Shown here: positions 24,616 to 32,819 of the stretch, one piece after another
How positions within the stretch are numbered: position 1 is the stretch's first letter
Layout of the letters: the number at the start of each line of letters is the position of its first letter
Assembly: GCA_905618945.1 (NCBI GenBank)
Contig: CAJQTF010000011.1
Coordinates: 62,001 to 126,000 of the forward strand
Direction of reading: 5' to 3'
Length of the DNA stretch: 64,000 nt
Origin: an uncultured Methylophilaceae bacterium
GTDB lineage: Bacteria; Pseudomonadota; Gammaproteobacteria; Burkholderiales; Methylophilaceae
The notes under the pieces: generated by a model
What the model was told of the DNA's origin: nothing
Seen by the model: the letters and a program-made list of their open reading frames with translations, nothing else
Database searches by the model: none
Program-made: the position numbers and the translations under genes

Positions 24616-25521
24616 ATGACCCTTAGTGAATTGAGATTTATCGTTGCTTTAGCCCGCGAAAAAAATTTTCGTAAGGCGGCTGAAAAATCGTTTGTCAGCC
24701 AGCCAGCGCTTAGTTTAGGAATAAAAAAAATAGAAGAGGAGTTAAGTGTATCTTTATTTGAGAGAAGTGTTGGGGCAGGCGGCGACGTTAAAATTACCCC
24801 AATCGGTCAAAAAATAATTGACCAGGCAATAATTGTGTTAAATGAAGCCTCAAAAATAAAAGACTTGTCTGCCAATGGCGATAAACAACTTGATCTCCCA
24901 TTTAAGCTGGGTTTAATTTATTCTATCGCACCCTATTTATTGCCATTAATAATTCCAGAACTAAGAAAATATGCACCCAATATGCCACTCCAAGCTCACG
25001 AAAACATTACAAAAAATATAGAAACTGAATTAAAGTCAGGAAGTATTGACGCAGCTGTGATTGCTCTCCCATTCGATATTCCAGGCATTGAAATTGAAAT
25101 ATTATATGATGAACCATTTGTTGTTATAGTGCCCTTAAGCCATCGTTGGAACGTACAAAACAAAATTAAAGCTAAAGACTTAGCCCAAGAAAAAGTTTTA
25201 TTATTAGATAAAACACATTGTTTTAGCAATCAAGTAACTGAGGCTTGCCCCGGTCTTTCAAAAAATAGTGAGATTCAATTAGGAAATTCTTTAGAATATA
25301 TTAGAAGTATGGTCGCTTCAGATTTAGGTATTTCGGTATTACCTCAAAGTGCAACCACAGTGAAACATAATAACCCACTAGTTAAAATAATCTCTTTTGA
25401 GGACCCTATCCCTTTTAGAAGAGTTGCATTGGCTTACAGAAAAAGTGGGGTAAAAACAGAAGCAGTAACAAAAATTGTGGAGGTTATTAAATCTTTAGAT
25501 TTTCCTAAGTTACATATTTAA
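24616..25521 (+). CDS. oxyR: LysR-family hydrogen peroxide sensor OxyR
   Basis: OxyR activates peroxide-defence genes after forming an intramolecular disulfide. The N-terminal winged helix (LSELRFIVALAREKNFRKAAEKSFVSQPALSLGIKKIEEEL) is typical. The effector domain has two cysteines at residues 202 and 211 in HCFSNQVTEACPG, with exactly the spacing of the redox pair Cys199/Cys208 in E. coli OxyR. It follows gyrB by 8 nt, unusual for OxyR, and overlaps the convergent cbbR end by 4 nt. Peroxide genes it might control are not in the window. Confidence 0.88.
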   Translation: MTLSELRFIVALAREKNFRKAAEKSFVSQPALSLGIKKIEEELSVSLFERSVGAGGDVKITPIGQKIIDQAIIVLNEASKIKDLSANGDKQLDLPFKLGLIYSIAPYLLPLIIPELRKYAPNMPLQAHENITKNIETELKSGSIDAAVIALPFDIPGIEIEILYDEPFVVIVPLSHRWNVQNKIKAKDLAQEKVLLLDKTHCFSNQVTEACPGLSKNSEIQLGNSLEYIRSMVASDLGISVLPQSATTVKHNNPLVKIISFEDPIPFRRVALAYRKSGVKTEAVTKIVEVIKSLDFPKLHI

Positions 25522-26432
25522 GATAAGAGTTTGCTTATAATTATTTCAGATTGATTCAAAATAAAGTCTTTTAATAGGTCTACGGATCGATTGATTGACA
25601 TAGGGTTTAAAGTAACAACGTGCCATTTGCGATTAATAGGTGTATCTATTACATCCAGTACTTTAAGTTGCCCATTTTTCAGCTCGTTTGAAATGGTATG
25701 CTGTGAAACAAAAGAAATGCCTAGTTCTGCTATTACTGCTTGTTTTATACTTTCATTGCTCGACATTTCCATAATAATATTAGGCTGAATATCATGATCG
25801 TTAATGAAGGTTTCCATGTGTGCTCTTGTACCAGAGCCCTTTTCTCGACTTATAAAATCAAAATCTTTTAATACTTCAGGCTGAATTTTTCTTAGCTTTG
25901 TTAATGGATGATTAAGATTTGCAATAAAGACATGAGGGTGATTGGTGATTGTATAAACTTTAGTGTCAATTTCTTTTGGTACTAAGCCCATTATGGCGAT
26001 GTCAATGTCTCCATCCCTTAGAAGATTAACGAGTTGCTCCCGATTTCTTATCTCTAGTATTATTTTATATTCTGAATGCCTCTCTCTGAATTGCTTAAGA
26101 ACTTGGGGTAAAAAATATTGAGCTGTACTTATAATACCAACCTTTATGATTTCAACACGATTTCCTTTAAGCTGTTTAATAACCTTTTCACTTTCGTTTA
26201 ATGTTTGCAAAATATGGCGAGCATGATTTAAGAAATATTCCCCTGCAGAAGAAAGCTTTAACTTCCTCCCTTCTTTTATAAACAAAGGGGCATCTACTTG
26301 TAATTCAATCTCTTTAATTTGCATAGATATTGCTGGCGGTGAAATATGTACCTCTTCAGCTGCGCGGGTAAAATTCAGATGTTTTGCAGCAGATACAAAG
26401 ATACGGAGTTGTCGAGAAGAAATATTTAACAT
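25518..26432 (-). CDS. cbbR: LysR-family Calvin-cycle regulator CbbR
   Basis: CbbR activates Calvin-cycle operons in response to redox and metabolite levels. The 304-aa protein has a LysR helix-turn-helix (SSRQLRIFVSAAKHLNFTRAAEEVHISPPAISMQIKEIE) and an effector domain with GIISTAQYFLPQVL and FISREKGSGTRAHMETF, both typical of CbbR. It is divergent from fbp-prk with a 141-bp shared promoter region, the classical CbbR position. It is separate from oxyR, which lies tail to tail with it. Confidence 0.9.
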   Translation of the reverse strand: MLNISSRQLRIFVSAAKHLNFTRAAEEVHISPPAISMQIKEIELQVDAPLFIKEGRKLKLSSAGEYFLNHARHILQTLNESEKVIKQLKGNRVEIIKVGIISTAQYFLPQVLKQFRERHSEYKIILEIRNREQLVNLLRDGDIDIAIMGLVPKEIDTKVYTITNHPHVFIANLNHPLTKLRKIQPEVLKDFDFISREKGSGTRAHMETFINDHDIQPNIIMEMSSNESIKQAVIAELGISFVSQHTISNELKNGQLKVLDVIDTPINRKWHVVTLNPMSINRSVDLLKDFILNQSEIIISKLLS

Positions 26433-26486
26433 TAAGAATATCTTATAATTAAAGTAATTAAATTAAAGTTTACCTTAATATAAAAA

Positions 26487-26515
26487 TTGACTAAAGTAAA
26501 TTTTTTAATTTAATT
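26487..26515 (+). promoter_or_regulatory. possible sigma-70 promoter and CbbR operator for fbp-prk
   Basis: TTGACT at 26487-26492 is followed after 17 nt by the AT-rich hexamer TTAATT. Several LysR-type T-N11-A half sites can be drawn in the very AT-rich 26433-26573 gap, but base composition makes them unspecific. Confidence 0.35.
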
Positions 26516-26573
26516 AAAATTAAAGCTAAAACATTAAAGCTTTCAGATTGTTTAACAATAAAGAAGACAATAA

Positions 26574-27566
26574 ATGAATTTAGATGAATTTTTAGTAAGT
26601 CAAAATACGCCAAATGCCTTAGTTGAAACAATTAAGTGTTTTGCTGGACTTATTATAAAAACAAGTAAATTAATTGAAGAAGCCCCTCTCAATAACAAAC
26701 TTGGAAAGCTAGAGCAAGAAAATATTCAGGGCGAACAACAAACAATATTAGATGTAGAAATTAATACGCTTTTTGTTAAAGATTTAAAAAAAACAGAAAA
26801 TGTTATTGGATTAGTATCAGAAGAATTGGAAATGCCGATTTATTTTAATAAGAAAAGAACGAAGGAACAACATATAGTATTCTTTGATCCTTTAGACGGA
26901 TCTTCTAATGTCTCGTCAAATGTTTCAGTAGGTTCAATATTCTCAGTTTATAAAATTAATCACGAGAGGCCAATTGAGATAAAAGATTTTTTACAAAAAG
27001 GAAAAAATCAAATTGCTGCAGGATATAGTGTGTTTGGACCATCAACGATATTGATATTAACCCTGGGTGCAGGTACATTTAAGTTCTGTTATGATTCAAT
27101 ACTCAATGAATTTATATGCACTCAAGAAAATATTTTAATACCTGAAGAGACTGAAGAATTCTCAATAAATATGAGTAATAAACGGTTTTGGTCTGACTCA
27201 ACTAAGATTTATATTAGTGATTGCCAATATGGAGCAGAAGGGCCTAGAAAGAAAAATTTTAATATGAGGTGGATTGCTTCACTAGTAGCAGATATTAATA
27301 GAATCATAGTTAAGGGGGGGATTTATTTGTATCCATTAGATAAAAAAAATCTGCAAATTGGTGGGCGCTTAAGATTGATGTACGAGATTAATCCTATGGC
27401 GATGATTATCGAACAATGTAATGGAGCTTGTTCAGACGGAGTTGGTAGAATTTTAGAGATAACCCCTAAAGATATTCATCAAAGAGTAGCAGTTTGTGCA
27501 GGAGCAAAAAATGAAGTTGACGTAGTAAAAAATTATAATTTAAGACACAAAAATTTAAAGAATTAA
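26574..27566 (+). CDS. fbp: class I fructose-1,6-bisphosphatase
   Basis: FBPase removes phosphate from fructose-1,6-bisphosphate in the Calvin cycle and gluconeogenesis. The metal and phosphate site FFDPLDGSSNVSSNVSVGSIFSVY is at about residues 103-126, and the substrate region MRWIASLVADINRIIVKGGIYLYP and RLRLMYEINPMAMIIEQCNG follows. Length (330 aa) is typical. It is the first gene downstream of divergent cbbR and precedes prk by 11 nt, so it most likely serves carbon fixation. Confidence 0.94.
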   Translation: MNLDEFLVSQNTPNALVETIKCFAGLIIKTSKLIEEAPLNNKLGKLEQENIQGEQQTILDVEINTLFVKDLKKTENVIGLVSEELEMPIYFNKKRTKEQHIVFFDPLDGSSNVSSNVSVGSIFSVYKINHERPIEIKDFLQKGKNQIAAGYSVFGPSTILILTLGAGTFKFCYDSILNEFICTQENILIPEETEEFSINMSNKRFWSDSTKIYISDCQYGAEGPRKKNFNMRWIASLVADINRIIVKGGIYLYPLDKKNLQIGGRLRLMYEINPMAMIIEQCNGACSDGVGRILEITPKDIHQRVAVCAGAKNEVDVVKNYNLRHKNLKN

Positions 27567-27577
27567 AAGGAGATACT

Positions 27578-28453
27578 ATGTCTAAAAAATTTCCAGTTAT
27601 ATCAATCACAGGATCTTCAGGAGCAGGAACTTCAACAGTTCGAGACAGTTTCCAACATATTTTTACGAGAGATAATATCGATGCTAGCATTATTGATGGC
27701 GATGCATTCCACAAATATGAACGTCAAGAAATGGATGACTTAATTAAAAAAAATTCAAAGAATTGCGATGTTAATTTTAGTCATTTTAGTCCAGATGCAA
27801 ATCTTCTTGGAGATTTAGCAAATACATTTAAAAGATTTGGTGCTACAGGAAAGTACAAAACACGTCGATACATTCATACTGATGAAGAATCTAGAATCTA
27901 TAAAAAAGAGACAGGTACTATGACGTCTTGGTCAGACGCAAAATCAGACCTATTATTTTACGAAGGTTTGCACGGTGCGTATGTTGGCCCTAATGTTGAT
28001 GTAGCTAAACATGTTGATTTGTTGGTAGGTGTAGTACCAATTATTAATCTTGAGTGGATTCAAAAATTACACCGTGATAATCGAATCAGGGGTTATTCGC
28101 AAGAAGCAGTTATGGATACGATTTTAAATCGTATGCCAGATTATATGCATTATATTGCACCACAGTTTTCAAGAACGCATATAAATTTTCAAAGAGTACC
28201 TATGGTGGATACTTCTAACCCTTTTATTGCTAGGGATATTCCAAGTGCTGACGAGAGTTTTGTTGTTATTAGATTTGATGATCCTACCGGTGTAGATTTT
28301 GCATATTTACTAAGAATGTTGCACGGATCAATGATGACTCGTCCAAATACTATTGTTGTTCCTGGAGGAAAAATGGGATTAGCTATGCAGTTTATTTTTA
28401 CTCCTCTCATTCATGAACTTAATAAAAAGAGGAAAAAAAGTTGGCGCTTATAA
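27578..28453 (+). CDS. prk: phosphoribulokinase
   Basis: Phosphoribulokinase makes ribulose-1,5-bisphosphate, the RuBisCO substrate, and is diagnostic of the Calvin cycle. The 291-aa protein is the short proteobacterial (class I, octameric) type. The P-loop GSSGAGTSTVRDSF is at about residues 10-23, and the conserved segments IDGDAFHKYER, ARDIPSADESFVVIRF and IVVPGGKMGLAMQFIFTPL are present. It has a good ribosome-binding site (AAGGAG) and lies between fbp and a broken tpiA-like frame. Confidence 0.96.
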   Translation: MSKKFPVISITGSSGAGTSTVRDSFQHIFTRDNIDASIIDGDAFHKYERQEMDDLIKKNSKNCDVNFSHFSPDANLLGDLANTFKRFGATGKYKTRRYIHTDEESRIYKKETGTMTSWSDAKSDLLFYEGLHGAYVGPNVDVAKHVDLLVGVVPIINLEWIQKLHRDNRIRGYSQEAVMDTILNRMPDYMHYIAPQFSRTHINFQRVPMVDTSNPFIARDIPSADESFVVIRFDDPTGVDFAYLLRMLHGSMMTRPNTIVVPGGKMGLAMQFIFTPLIHELNKKRKKSWRL

Positions 28454-28710
28454 CTTTAAAAATATTACTTGATTATGCTGCAGAAGAAATGCATCAGATG
28501 ACCATAAAATTAATTTCAGAAAAAAATTCAAATTATGTGAAACAAGTTAAAATTATCCGTGGTAGTACTTTAACGACTGAAAATTCTGATGCATTATTTA
28601 GTAGGGAAAATATAGACGTAGGATTAGTCGGCCGTTGCTCTATTGACCCAAAATCATTTATAAAGTTATGCCATGTAGCTGATCAATTGAATTGCGGAGA
28701 GAGAGAATAA
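28441..28710 (+). pseudogene. chimeric remnant: start of class II fructose-bisphosphate aldolase joined to the C-terminus of triosephosphate isomerase
   Basis: The frame starts with TTG overlapping the last 13 nt of prk and ends in TAATG with pntAA. Residues 1-14 (MALITLKILLDYAA) match the characteristic N-terminus of CbbA-type class II aldolases. From about residue 15 the sequence fits the last quarter of triosephosphate isomerase: a helix like EEMHQMTIKLISEKN, then KIIRGSTLTTENSDALFS, then IDVGLVGRCSIDPKSFIKLC. The phosphate-binding YGGSV of TIM has become IRGST and GGASL has become GRCSI, and the catalytic Lys, His and Glu are missing. The joined piece cannot be an active enzyme of either kind. 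The open frame and tight overlaps suggest it may still be translated, perhaps only to keep coupling to pntAA. Confidence 0.7.
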
Positions 28711-29834
28711 TGATTATAGGTGTATTAAAAGAAGTATTAGAAGGTGAGTTTAGAGTCGCAGCAACACCAGAGACCGTAAAAAAATTAATTACTTTAAACC
28801 ATATGGTTTATATAGAATCGGATGCTGGGATTGGAGCATCAATTACTAATCAAATGTTTATTGATGCAGGTGGATCAATCAAAAGTAATGCTGAAGTTTT
28901 TAAGGCGGACTTATTGTTAAAGGTGAGAGCTCCAAATATTAATGAAATTAAAAAATTACATACAAGTCAATTTATTGTTGGATTATTAGAGCCATTTAAT
29001 AAAGCGTTAACTGCACAATTGGCCACAAAAAAAGTAACTGCATTTTCACTTGAATCTTTACCTAGGAATACACGGGCACAATCAATGGATGTTTTATCTT
29101 CACAAGCAAATATTGCTGGATATAAAGCAGTAATTTTAGCGGCCGATTATTTTAAAAAGTTTTTTCCTATGTTAATGACAGCCGCAGGAACCGTAAAGGC
29201 AGCACGTATTATTATTTTAGGTGCCGGAGTTGCTGGTTTGCAAGCAATTGCAACTGCAAAAAGACTAGGAGCCGTTGTAGAAGCTTCCGATGTTCGTCCT
29301 GCTGTGAAAGAACAAATTGAATCCTTGGGCGCAAAATATATTGATGTTCCATATGAAACAGAAGAAGAAAAAAATAATGCTTCCGGTGAAGGGGGTTATG
29401 CAAAACCAATGCCAAAATCTTGGTTAGACAGACAGTCCAAATTGGTTGCCGAGAAAGCAATTGCTGCAGATATCATTATTACATCAGCATTAATACCTGG
29501 AAAAGAACCACCAAAATTAATTTCTAAAGAAACTATCCAACAAATGAAAGAAGGATCAGTTATTGTAGATATGGCAGCTGGTTTAGCTATAGACGGTTCA
29601 GGTAACTGCCCATTGTCTAAAGGAAATAAAATAGTGAATATTGGAGGGGTAACTATTATTGGCTTAAATAACTTGCCAAGCTTACTAAGCACAGATGCAT
29701 CAGCGCTTTATTCAAGAAATATATTTGAATTCATAAAATTATTGATTAATGATAAAGGTAGCTTATACATAAACAGAGAAGACGAGCTCGTAGCAGGCGC
29801 TTTATTAACAACCGAAGGTAACTTAATTAATTAA
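28710..29834 (+). CDS. pntAA: NAD(P) transhydrogenase subunit alpha 1
   Basis: This is the soluble NAD(H)-binding domain of proton-translocating transhydrogenase, which uses the proton gradient to make NADPH. The ORF track starts at TTG 28692, but ATG 28710 is preceded by GGAGAGAG and gives the expected MIIGVLKE start. The Rossmann motif [20 protein letters not shown] is at about residues 170-189, and the NAD-binding loop includes [14 protein letters not shown]. The stop of the upstream frame overlaps its start (TAATG). It is followed by pntAB and pntB, the split three-gene form. Confidence 0.95.
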   Translation: MIIGVLKEVLEGEFRVAATPETVKKLITLNHMVYIESDAGIGASITNQMFIDAGGSIKSNAEVFKADLLLKVRAPNINEIKKLHTSQFIVGLLEPFNKALTAQLATKKVTAFSLESLPRNTRAQSMDVLSSQANIAGYKAVILAADYFKKFFPMLMTAAGTVKAARIIILGAGVAGLQAIATAKRLGAVVEASDVRPAVKEQIESLGAKYIDVPYETEEEKNNASGEGGYAKPMPKSWLDRQSKLVAEKAIAADIIITSALIPGKEPPKLISKETIQQMKEGSVIVDMAAGLAIDGSGNCPLSKGNKIVNIGGVTIIGLNNLPSLLSTDASALYSRNIFEFIKLLINDKGSLYINREDELVAGALLTTEGNLIN

Positions 29835-29839
29835 AAGGA

Positions 29840-30151
29840 ATGGTTATGAGCGAATTAATGACAATTCAGAATATTAGTATTTTTGTATTAGCAATTTTTG
29901 TCGGTTATCACGTGGTATGGAACGTAACATCTGCGTTGCATACACCACTTATGTCGGTAACAAACGCTATTTCAGGCATTGTAATCGTAGGAGCAATATT
30001 ACAAGTTGTAGAGATTAACGGGGAGATAGTAACATTTAGCAGCATTTTAGGCGCAATTGCTATATTTTTCGCTGCAATTAATATATTCGGTGGGTTTTTC
30101 GTTACACAGCGCATGTTAGAGATGTTTAAAAATAAAAAAGAGAAAAAATAA
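29840..30151 (+). CDS. pntAB: NAD(P) transhydrogenase subunit alpha 2 (membrane)
   Basis: This small 103-aa protein carries the first membrane helices of the transhydrogenase proton channel. It has three to four hydrophobic segments (about residues 10-28, 38-56 and 60-88) and the conserved [21 protein letters not shown] and [16 protein letters not shown] blocks. It starts 5 nt after pntAA and its stop overlaps the pntB start (TAATG). Confidence 0.95.
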   Translation: MVMSELMTIQNISIFVLAIFVGYHVVWNVTSALHTPLMSVTNAISGIVIVGAILQVVEINGEIVTFSSILGAIAIFFAAINIFGGFFVTQRMLEMFKNKKEKK

Positions 30152-31518
30152 TGTCAGTACAAACTTTGTCAATGTCTGCTTATCTGCTATCTGCGATATT
30201 CTTTATATTAGCTTTAAAAGGGCTATCGTCACCAACATCTGCTAGACAAGGTAATTTGTTTGGCATGATCGGTATGGCTATTGCTGTTGGAGCTACTTTA
30301 TGGGTTGGGCAGCACTTAATAATTTTATTTATATTTGTACCATTAGTACTTGGTGCTTGTATTGGTATATTTGCAGCCAAGACAGTTCAGATGACCAAGA
30401 TGCCAGAATTAGTAGCATTAATGCATTCATTTGTAGGTTTAGCAGCAGTATTAATTGCAATTGCAGCAGTATTAAATAGTGGGGAGACTCACTCTACCGT
30501 TCAAAGGTTTGAACTATTTATCGGTGCGTTTATCGGTGCGATTACGTTTACTGCATCTGTAATTGCGTTTGGAAAATTATCAGGAAAGTTTGGTGCAAAA
30601 GCGATTGTATTTAAAGCCCAACACTGGATTAATTTGCTGCTAGCTTTAGGCATGATTTTGTTTGGCACAATTTTCTTTCAGACAGAATCGCTAAGTGCAT
30701 TTTTTATTATGGTTACAATTGCACTCATTCTTGGAATAACATTAATTATTCCAATAGGCGGGGCAGACATGCCAGTTGTTGTTTCAATGCTAAATAGTTA
30801 TTCTGGTTGGGCGGCTGCAGGTATTGGATTTACTTTAAATAATTCAGTATTAATTATTGCAGGAGCATGCGTAGGTTCTTCTGGAGCAATCTTGTCTTAC
30901 ATAATGTGTAAAGCAATGAATCGATCAATCATTTCTGTAATGTTAGGCGGCTTTGGGTCAGATGTTGTAAGAGATACAATATCTCAGAATGAAAAGCCAG
31001 TAAAGTCTGGATCTGCTGACGACGCATCTTTTTTACTAACGAATGCAGATACAGTGATTATAGTGCCAGGTTATGGTTTGGCAGTCGCTAGGGCACAACA
31101 TGCCTTACAAGAATTAACATCAAAATTACTTTCAAAGGGTATTGATGTTAAATATGCAATTCACCCAGTTGCTGGAAGGATGCCTGGCCATATGAATGTC
31201 CTATTGGCAGAGGCAGATGTTCCTTACGAACAGGTTGTAGAAATGGATGATATTAATAGTGAATTTGGGCAAACAGATGTTGTTCTTGTAATTGGAGCAA
31301 ATGATGTAGTCAATCCAGCAGCTAAGACACCAGGAAGTGTTATTTACGGGATGCCTATTCTAGAAGCAGAAAAAGCAAAAATGATTATAGTTAATAAAAG
31401 ATCAATGGCTCCAGGATATGCAGGCCTAGATAATGAACTTTTCTATTTAGATAAAACTATGATGGTTTTTGGCGACGCAAAGAAAGTTGTAGAGGATTTA
31501 ATTAAATCAATCGAATAA
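30151..31518 (+). CDS. pntB: NAD(P) transhydrogenase subunit beta
   Basis: PntB holds the remaining membrane helices and the NADP(H)-binding domain. Roughly nine hydrophobic segments fill residues 8-260. The NADP domain has VIIVPGYGLAVARAQHAL at about 300-320, HPVAGRMPGHMNVLLAEADVPY, and VINxRSM-type IIVNKRSMAPGYAGLDNELFY. The length is 455 aa. Next to prk, the enzyme would provide NADPH for carbon fixation. A strong terminator follows directly. Confidence 0.96.
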   Translation: MSVQTLSMSAYLLSAIFFILALKGLSSPTSARQGNLFGMIGMAIAVGATLWVGQHLIILFIFVPLVLGACIGIFAAKTVQMTKMPELVALMHSFVGLAAVLIAIAAVLNSGETHSTVQRFELFIGAFIGAITFTASVIAFGKLSGKFGAKAIVFKAQHWINLLLALGMILFGTIFFQTESLSAFFIMVTIALILGITLIIPIGGADMPVVVSMLNSYSGWAAAGIGFTLNNSVLIIAGACVGSSGAILSYIMCKAMNRSIISVMLGGFGSDVVRDTISQNEKPVKSGSADDASFLLTNADTVIIVPGYGLAVARAQHALQELTSKLLSKGIDVKYAIHPVAGRMPGHMNVLLAEADVPYEQVVEMDDINSEFGQTDVVLVIGANDVVNPAAKTPGSVIYGMPILEAEKAKMIIVNKRSMAPGYAGLDNELFYLDKTMMVFGDAKKVVEDLIKSIE

Positions 31519-31519
31519 A

Positions 31520-31548
31520 AAAAAGGGCTAATTAAATAAGCCCTTTTC
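31520..31548 (+). terminator. Rho-independent terminator after pntB
   Basis: AAAAGGGCT and AGCCCTTTT form a 9-bp stem around a 9-nt loop. It closes the fbp-prk-pnt operon, and its A and T arms allow action in both directions. Confidence 0.85.
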
Positions 31549-31560
31549 AAATTAATTTCT

Positions 31561-31689
31561 TTACTCAGACGTCAGTGGTGGTAACTCAGAAGAAACTGTT
31601 GGAGCTATTCCATCGCCACCTTGATAAAAGGAATAAGCATAATACCCAGCTAAAAAGATTATGACTAAAACAACAATATTCTTTAACAT
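31561..31689 (-). CDS. small single-pass membrane protein, unknown
   Basis: This 42-codon frame (MLKNIVVLVIIFLAGYYAYSFYQ and so on) is too short for the ORF track. It starts with ATG at 31689, 6 nt after AAGGG, a fair ribosome-binding site. One membrane helix covers about residues 4-22, followed by a short acidic tail (GGDGIAPTVSSELPPLTSE). It lies convergent with pntB, just past the terminator. I do not recognise a family. Confidence 0.55.
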   Translation of the reverse strand: MLKNIVVLVIIFLAGYYAYSFYQGGDGIAPTVSSELPPLTSE

Positions 31690-31711
31690 AATTTAACCCT
31701 TAAAATAATTA

Positions 31712-31740
31712 ATCACAGAACTACACTAACACACTATAAT
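31712..31740 (+). promoter_or_regulatory. putative sigma-70 promoter for the 31768 ORF
   Basis: A perfect TATAAT (31735-31740) follows ATCACA (31712-31717) after 17 nt. It is 27 nt upstream of the next start codon and marks the beginning of the accessory region. Confidence 0.45.
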
Positions 31741-31767
31741 TAAAACATACATTAAAAACAAGACTCT

Positions 31768-32034
31768 ATGGCTAGCTTTATTCAAACTTACTTTAATATT
31801 TACTTTACAGAAATTATTGTAGGGGTACTTGTAATTTCAATTGCAATTGTAATAGTTTCAATATTTTATGTAATATTTAGCCCATCAGAATATGAAGTAA
31901 TTAAGAAATCGATACGAAAAAATACGAAAAATACGAAAAACATAAAGCGAATAAAATATACGAAACAATTTATAAAAGGCGTTGATGGCATTGATTTAGA
32001 TTTAAAAATTAACACTCCGCCAAATAAAAATTAA
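31768..32034 (+). CDS. small membrane-anchored basic protein, unknown
   Basis: The 88-aa product has one strong hydrophobic helix at about residues 14-38 (TEIIVGVLVISIAIVIVSIFYVIF) and then a lysine-rich cytoplasmic tail (KKSIRKNTKNTKNIKRIKYTKQ). The tail contains a short imperfect repeat, KNTKNTKN, reflected at DNA level (aaaaatacgaaaaatacgaaaaa). Its stop overlaps the start of a 44-codon frame. I recognise no family; it lies upstream of the ECF sigma unit. Confidence 0.6.
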   Translation: MASFIQTYFNIYFTEIIVGVLVISIAIVIVSIFYVIFSPSEYEVIKKSIRKNTKNTKNIKRIKYTKQFIKGVDGIDLDLKINTPPNKN

Positions 32035-32168
32035 TGATAAAGGTGGCCCGCATATCGCTCGGGCCAGGCGGTAATAGTACTTCAACAGGAGGAATAAGAA
32101 CTATTACAATGAATAGACGTATAAAACAAACAAAAGGTCAGTTTATTTTTAGTATTAAAATAAATTAA
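32034..32168 (+). CDS. possible 44-aa peptide coupled to the 31768 ORF
   Basis: ATG overlaps the upstream stop (TAATG) and the frame runs to TAA at 32168. The product would begin MIKVARISLGPGGNSTSTGG and end with a basic segment, RRIKQTKGQFIFSIKIN. An internal ATG at 32109 would give 19 aa. The first half is markedly more G+C-rich than its surroundings. There is no recognisable family, so it may be a remnant of a longer gene or a chance frame. Confidence 0.3.
   Translation: MIKVARISLGPGGNSTSTGGIRTITMNRRIKQTKGQFIFSIKIN
32044..32066. repeat. GC-rich inverted repeat
   Basis: TGGCCCG and CGGGCCA form a perfect 7-bp stem with a 9-nt loop, unusual in this AT-rich stretch. No T-run follows, so it is not a standard terminator. 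It sits about 130 nt upstream of the ECF promoter. Confidence 0.55.
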
Positions 32169-32170
32169 TG

Positions 32171-32208
32171 ATTATCCTGACTTTTATAATTGAACTTGCG
32201 TCTATAGG
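32171..32208 (+). promoter_or_regulatory. putative ECF-sigma promoter of the sigma gene
   Basis: ATTATCCTGAC (32171-32181), a 16-nt spacer and GCGTCTATAGG (32198-32208) precede the sigma start codon by 14 nt. The same 11-mer, spacer length and CGTCT element recur before the secreted Sel1 gene at 33524. A CGTC-type -10 is common for ECF promoters, so the sigma factor probably activates its own gene. Confidence 0.7.
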
Positions 32209-32222
32209 ACACAGGAGAGTTT

Positions 32223-32819
32223 ATGGAGTTTGAAAATACCTTAAAGCTTTTACAAAGCAAAGAGCATCTAATGAGAGAGAAAGGTGCTAATGAGCTATAT
32301 AAAATGCTGTATCAACCATTAATGGGATTTTGTAGACAAAGAAGATTGAATAAGTTTGAGGCTGAAGAAGTAATACTTGAAAGCTTGTTTAAGATTTGTA
32401 CAAAAATAGATACTGTTAAGGAGCCAAAAAAATTTAGAGCATGGTGTTGGACTATTGCAAGAAACACTTTGCTAGATCATTTCAGAAAATATAAAAAATA
32501 TGAAAACGAAATAGCTGAAGTTTACATTGATGAATCTGGAAGGGAATCTTCTAGGCTAGATAAGATTGAGGTAGTTACAAGAATGAATAAAGAGACAGAA
32601 AAAAAAGATACAGATCAATGCGTTCATTTAGGATTACAAGAATTTGCTAAAGCAATGCCTGAAAGAGCATTTGTTATTCAAATGAAATTAGAGAATCTAA
32701 CTAATTTAAAAATAAGTGAAAGAATTGGAAGAACGCTCGCCGCAACAAAAGAGTATGTAAGTCAAAGCTATAAACAGTTAGGACCATTTATAAAACACTG
32801 TGTAGAAGGTAGTGAATAA
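32223..32819 (+). CDS. RNA polymerase sigma factor, ECF subfamily
   Basis: The 198-aa protein has sigma region 2 at about residues 20-90 (MLYQPLMGFCRQRRLNKFEAEEVILES and FRAWCWTIARNTLLDHFRKYKK) and region 4 at about 140-190 (RAFVIQMKLENLTNLKISERIGRTLAATKEYVSQSYKQL, a helix-turn-helix), without regions 1 or 3, as in ECF sigma factors. AGGAG precedes the ATG by 5 nt. The stop overlaps the next start (TAATG), the usual arrangement for a sigma factor and its anti-sigma. I cannot assign it to a numbered ECF group; the cue it responds to is unknown. Confidence 0.85.
   Translation: MEFENTLKLLQSKEHLMREKGANELYKMLYQPLMGFCRQRRLNKFEAEEVILESLFKICTKIDTVKEPKKFRAWCWTIARNTLLDHFRKYKKYENEIAEVYIDESGRESSRLDKIEVVTRMNKETEKKDTDQCVHLGLQEFAKAMPERAFVIQMKLENLTNLKISERIGRTLAATKEYVSQSYKQLGPFIKHCVEGSE

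Noticed and set aside
28692-28709. TTG start of the pntAA ORF in the track
   Set aside because: ATG at 28710 has a strong ribosome-binding site and gives the family-typical N-terminus; the six extra codons overlap the upstream frame.
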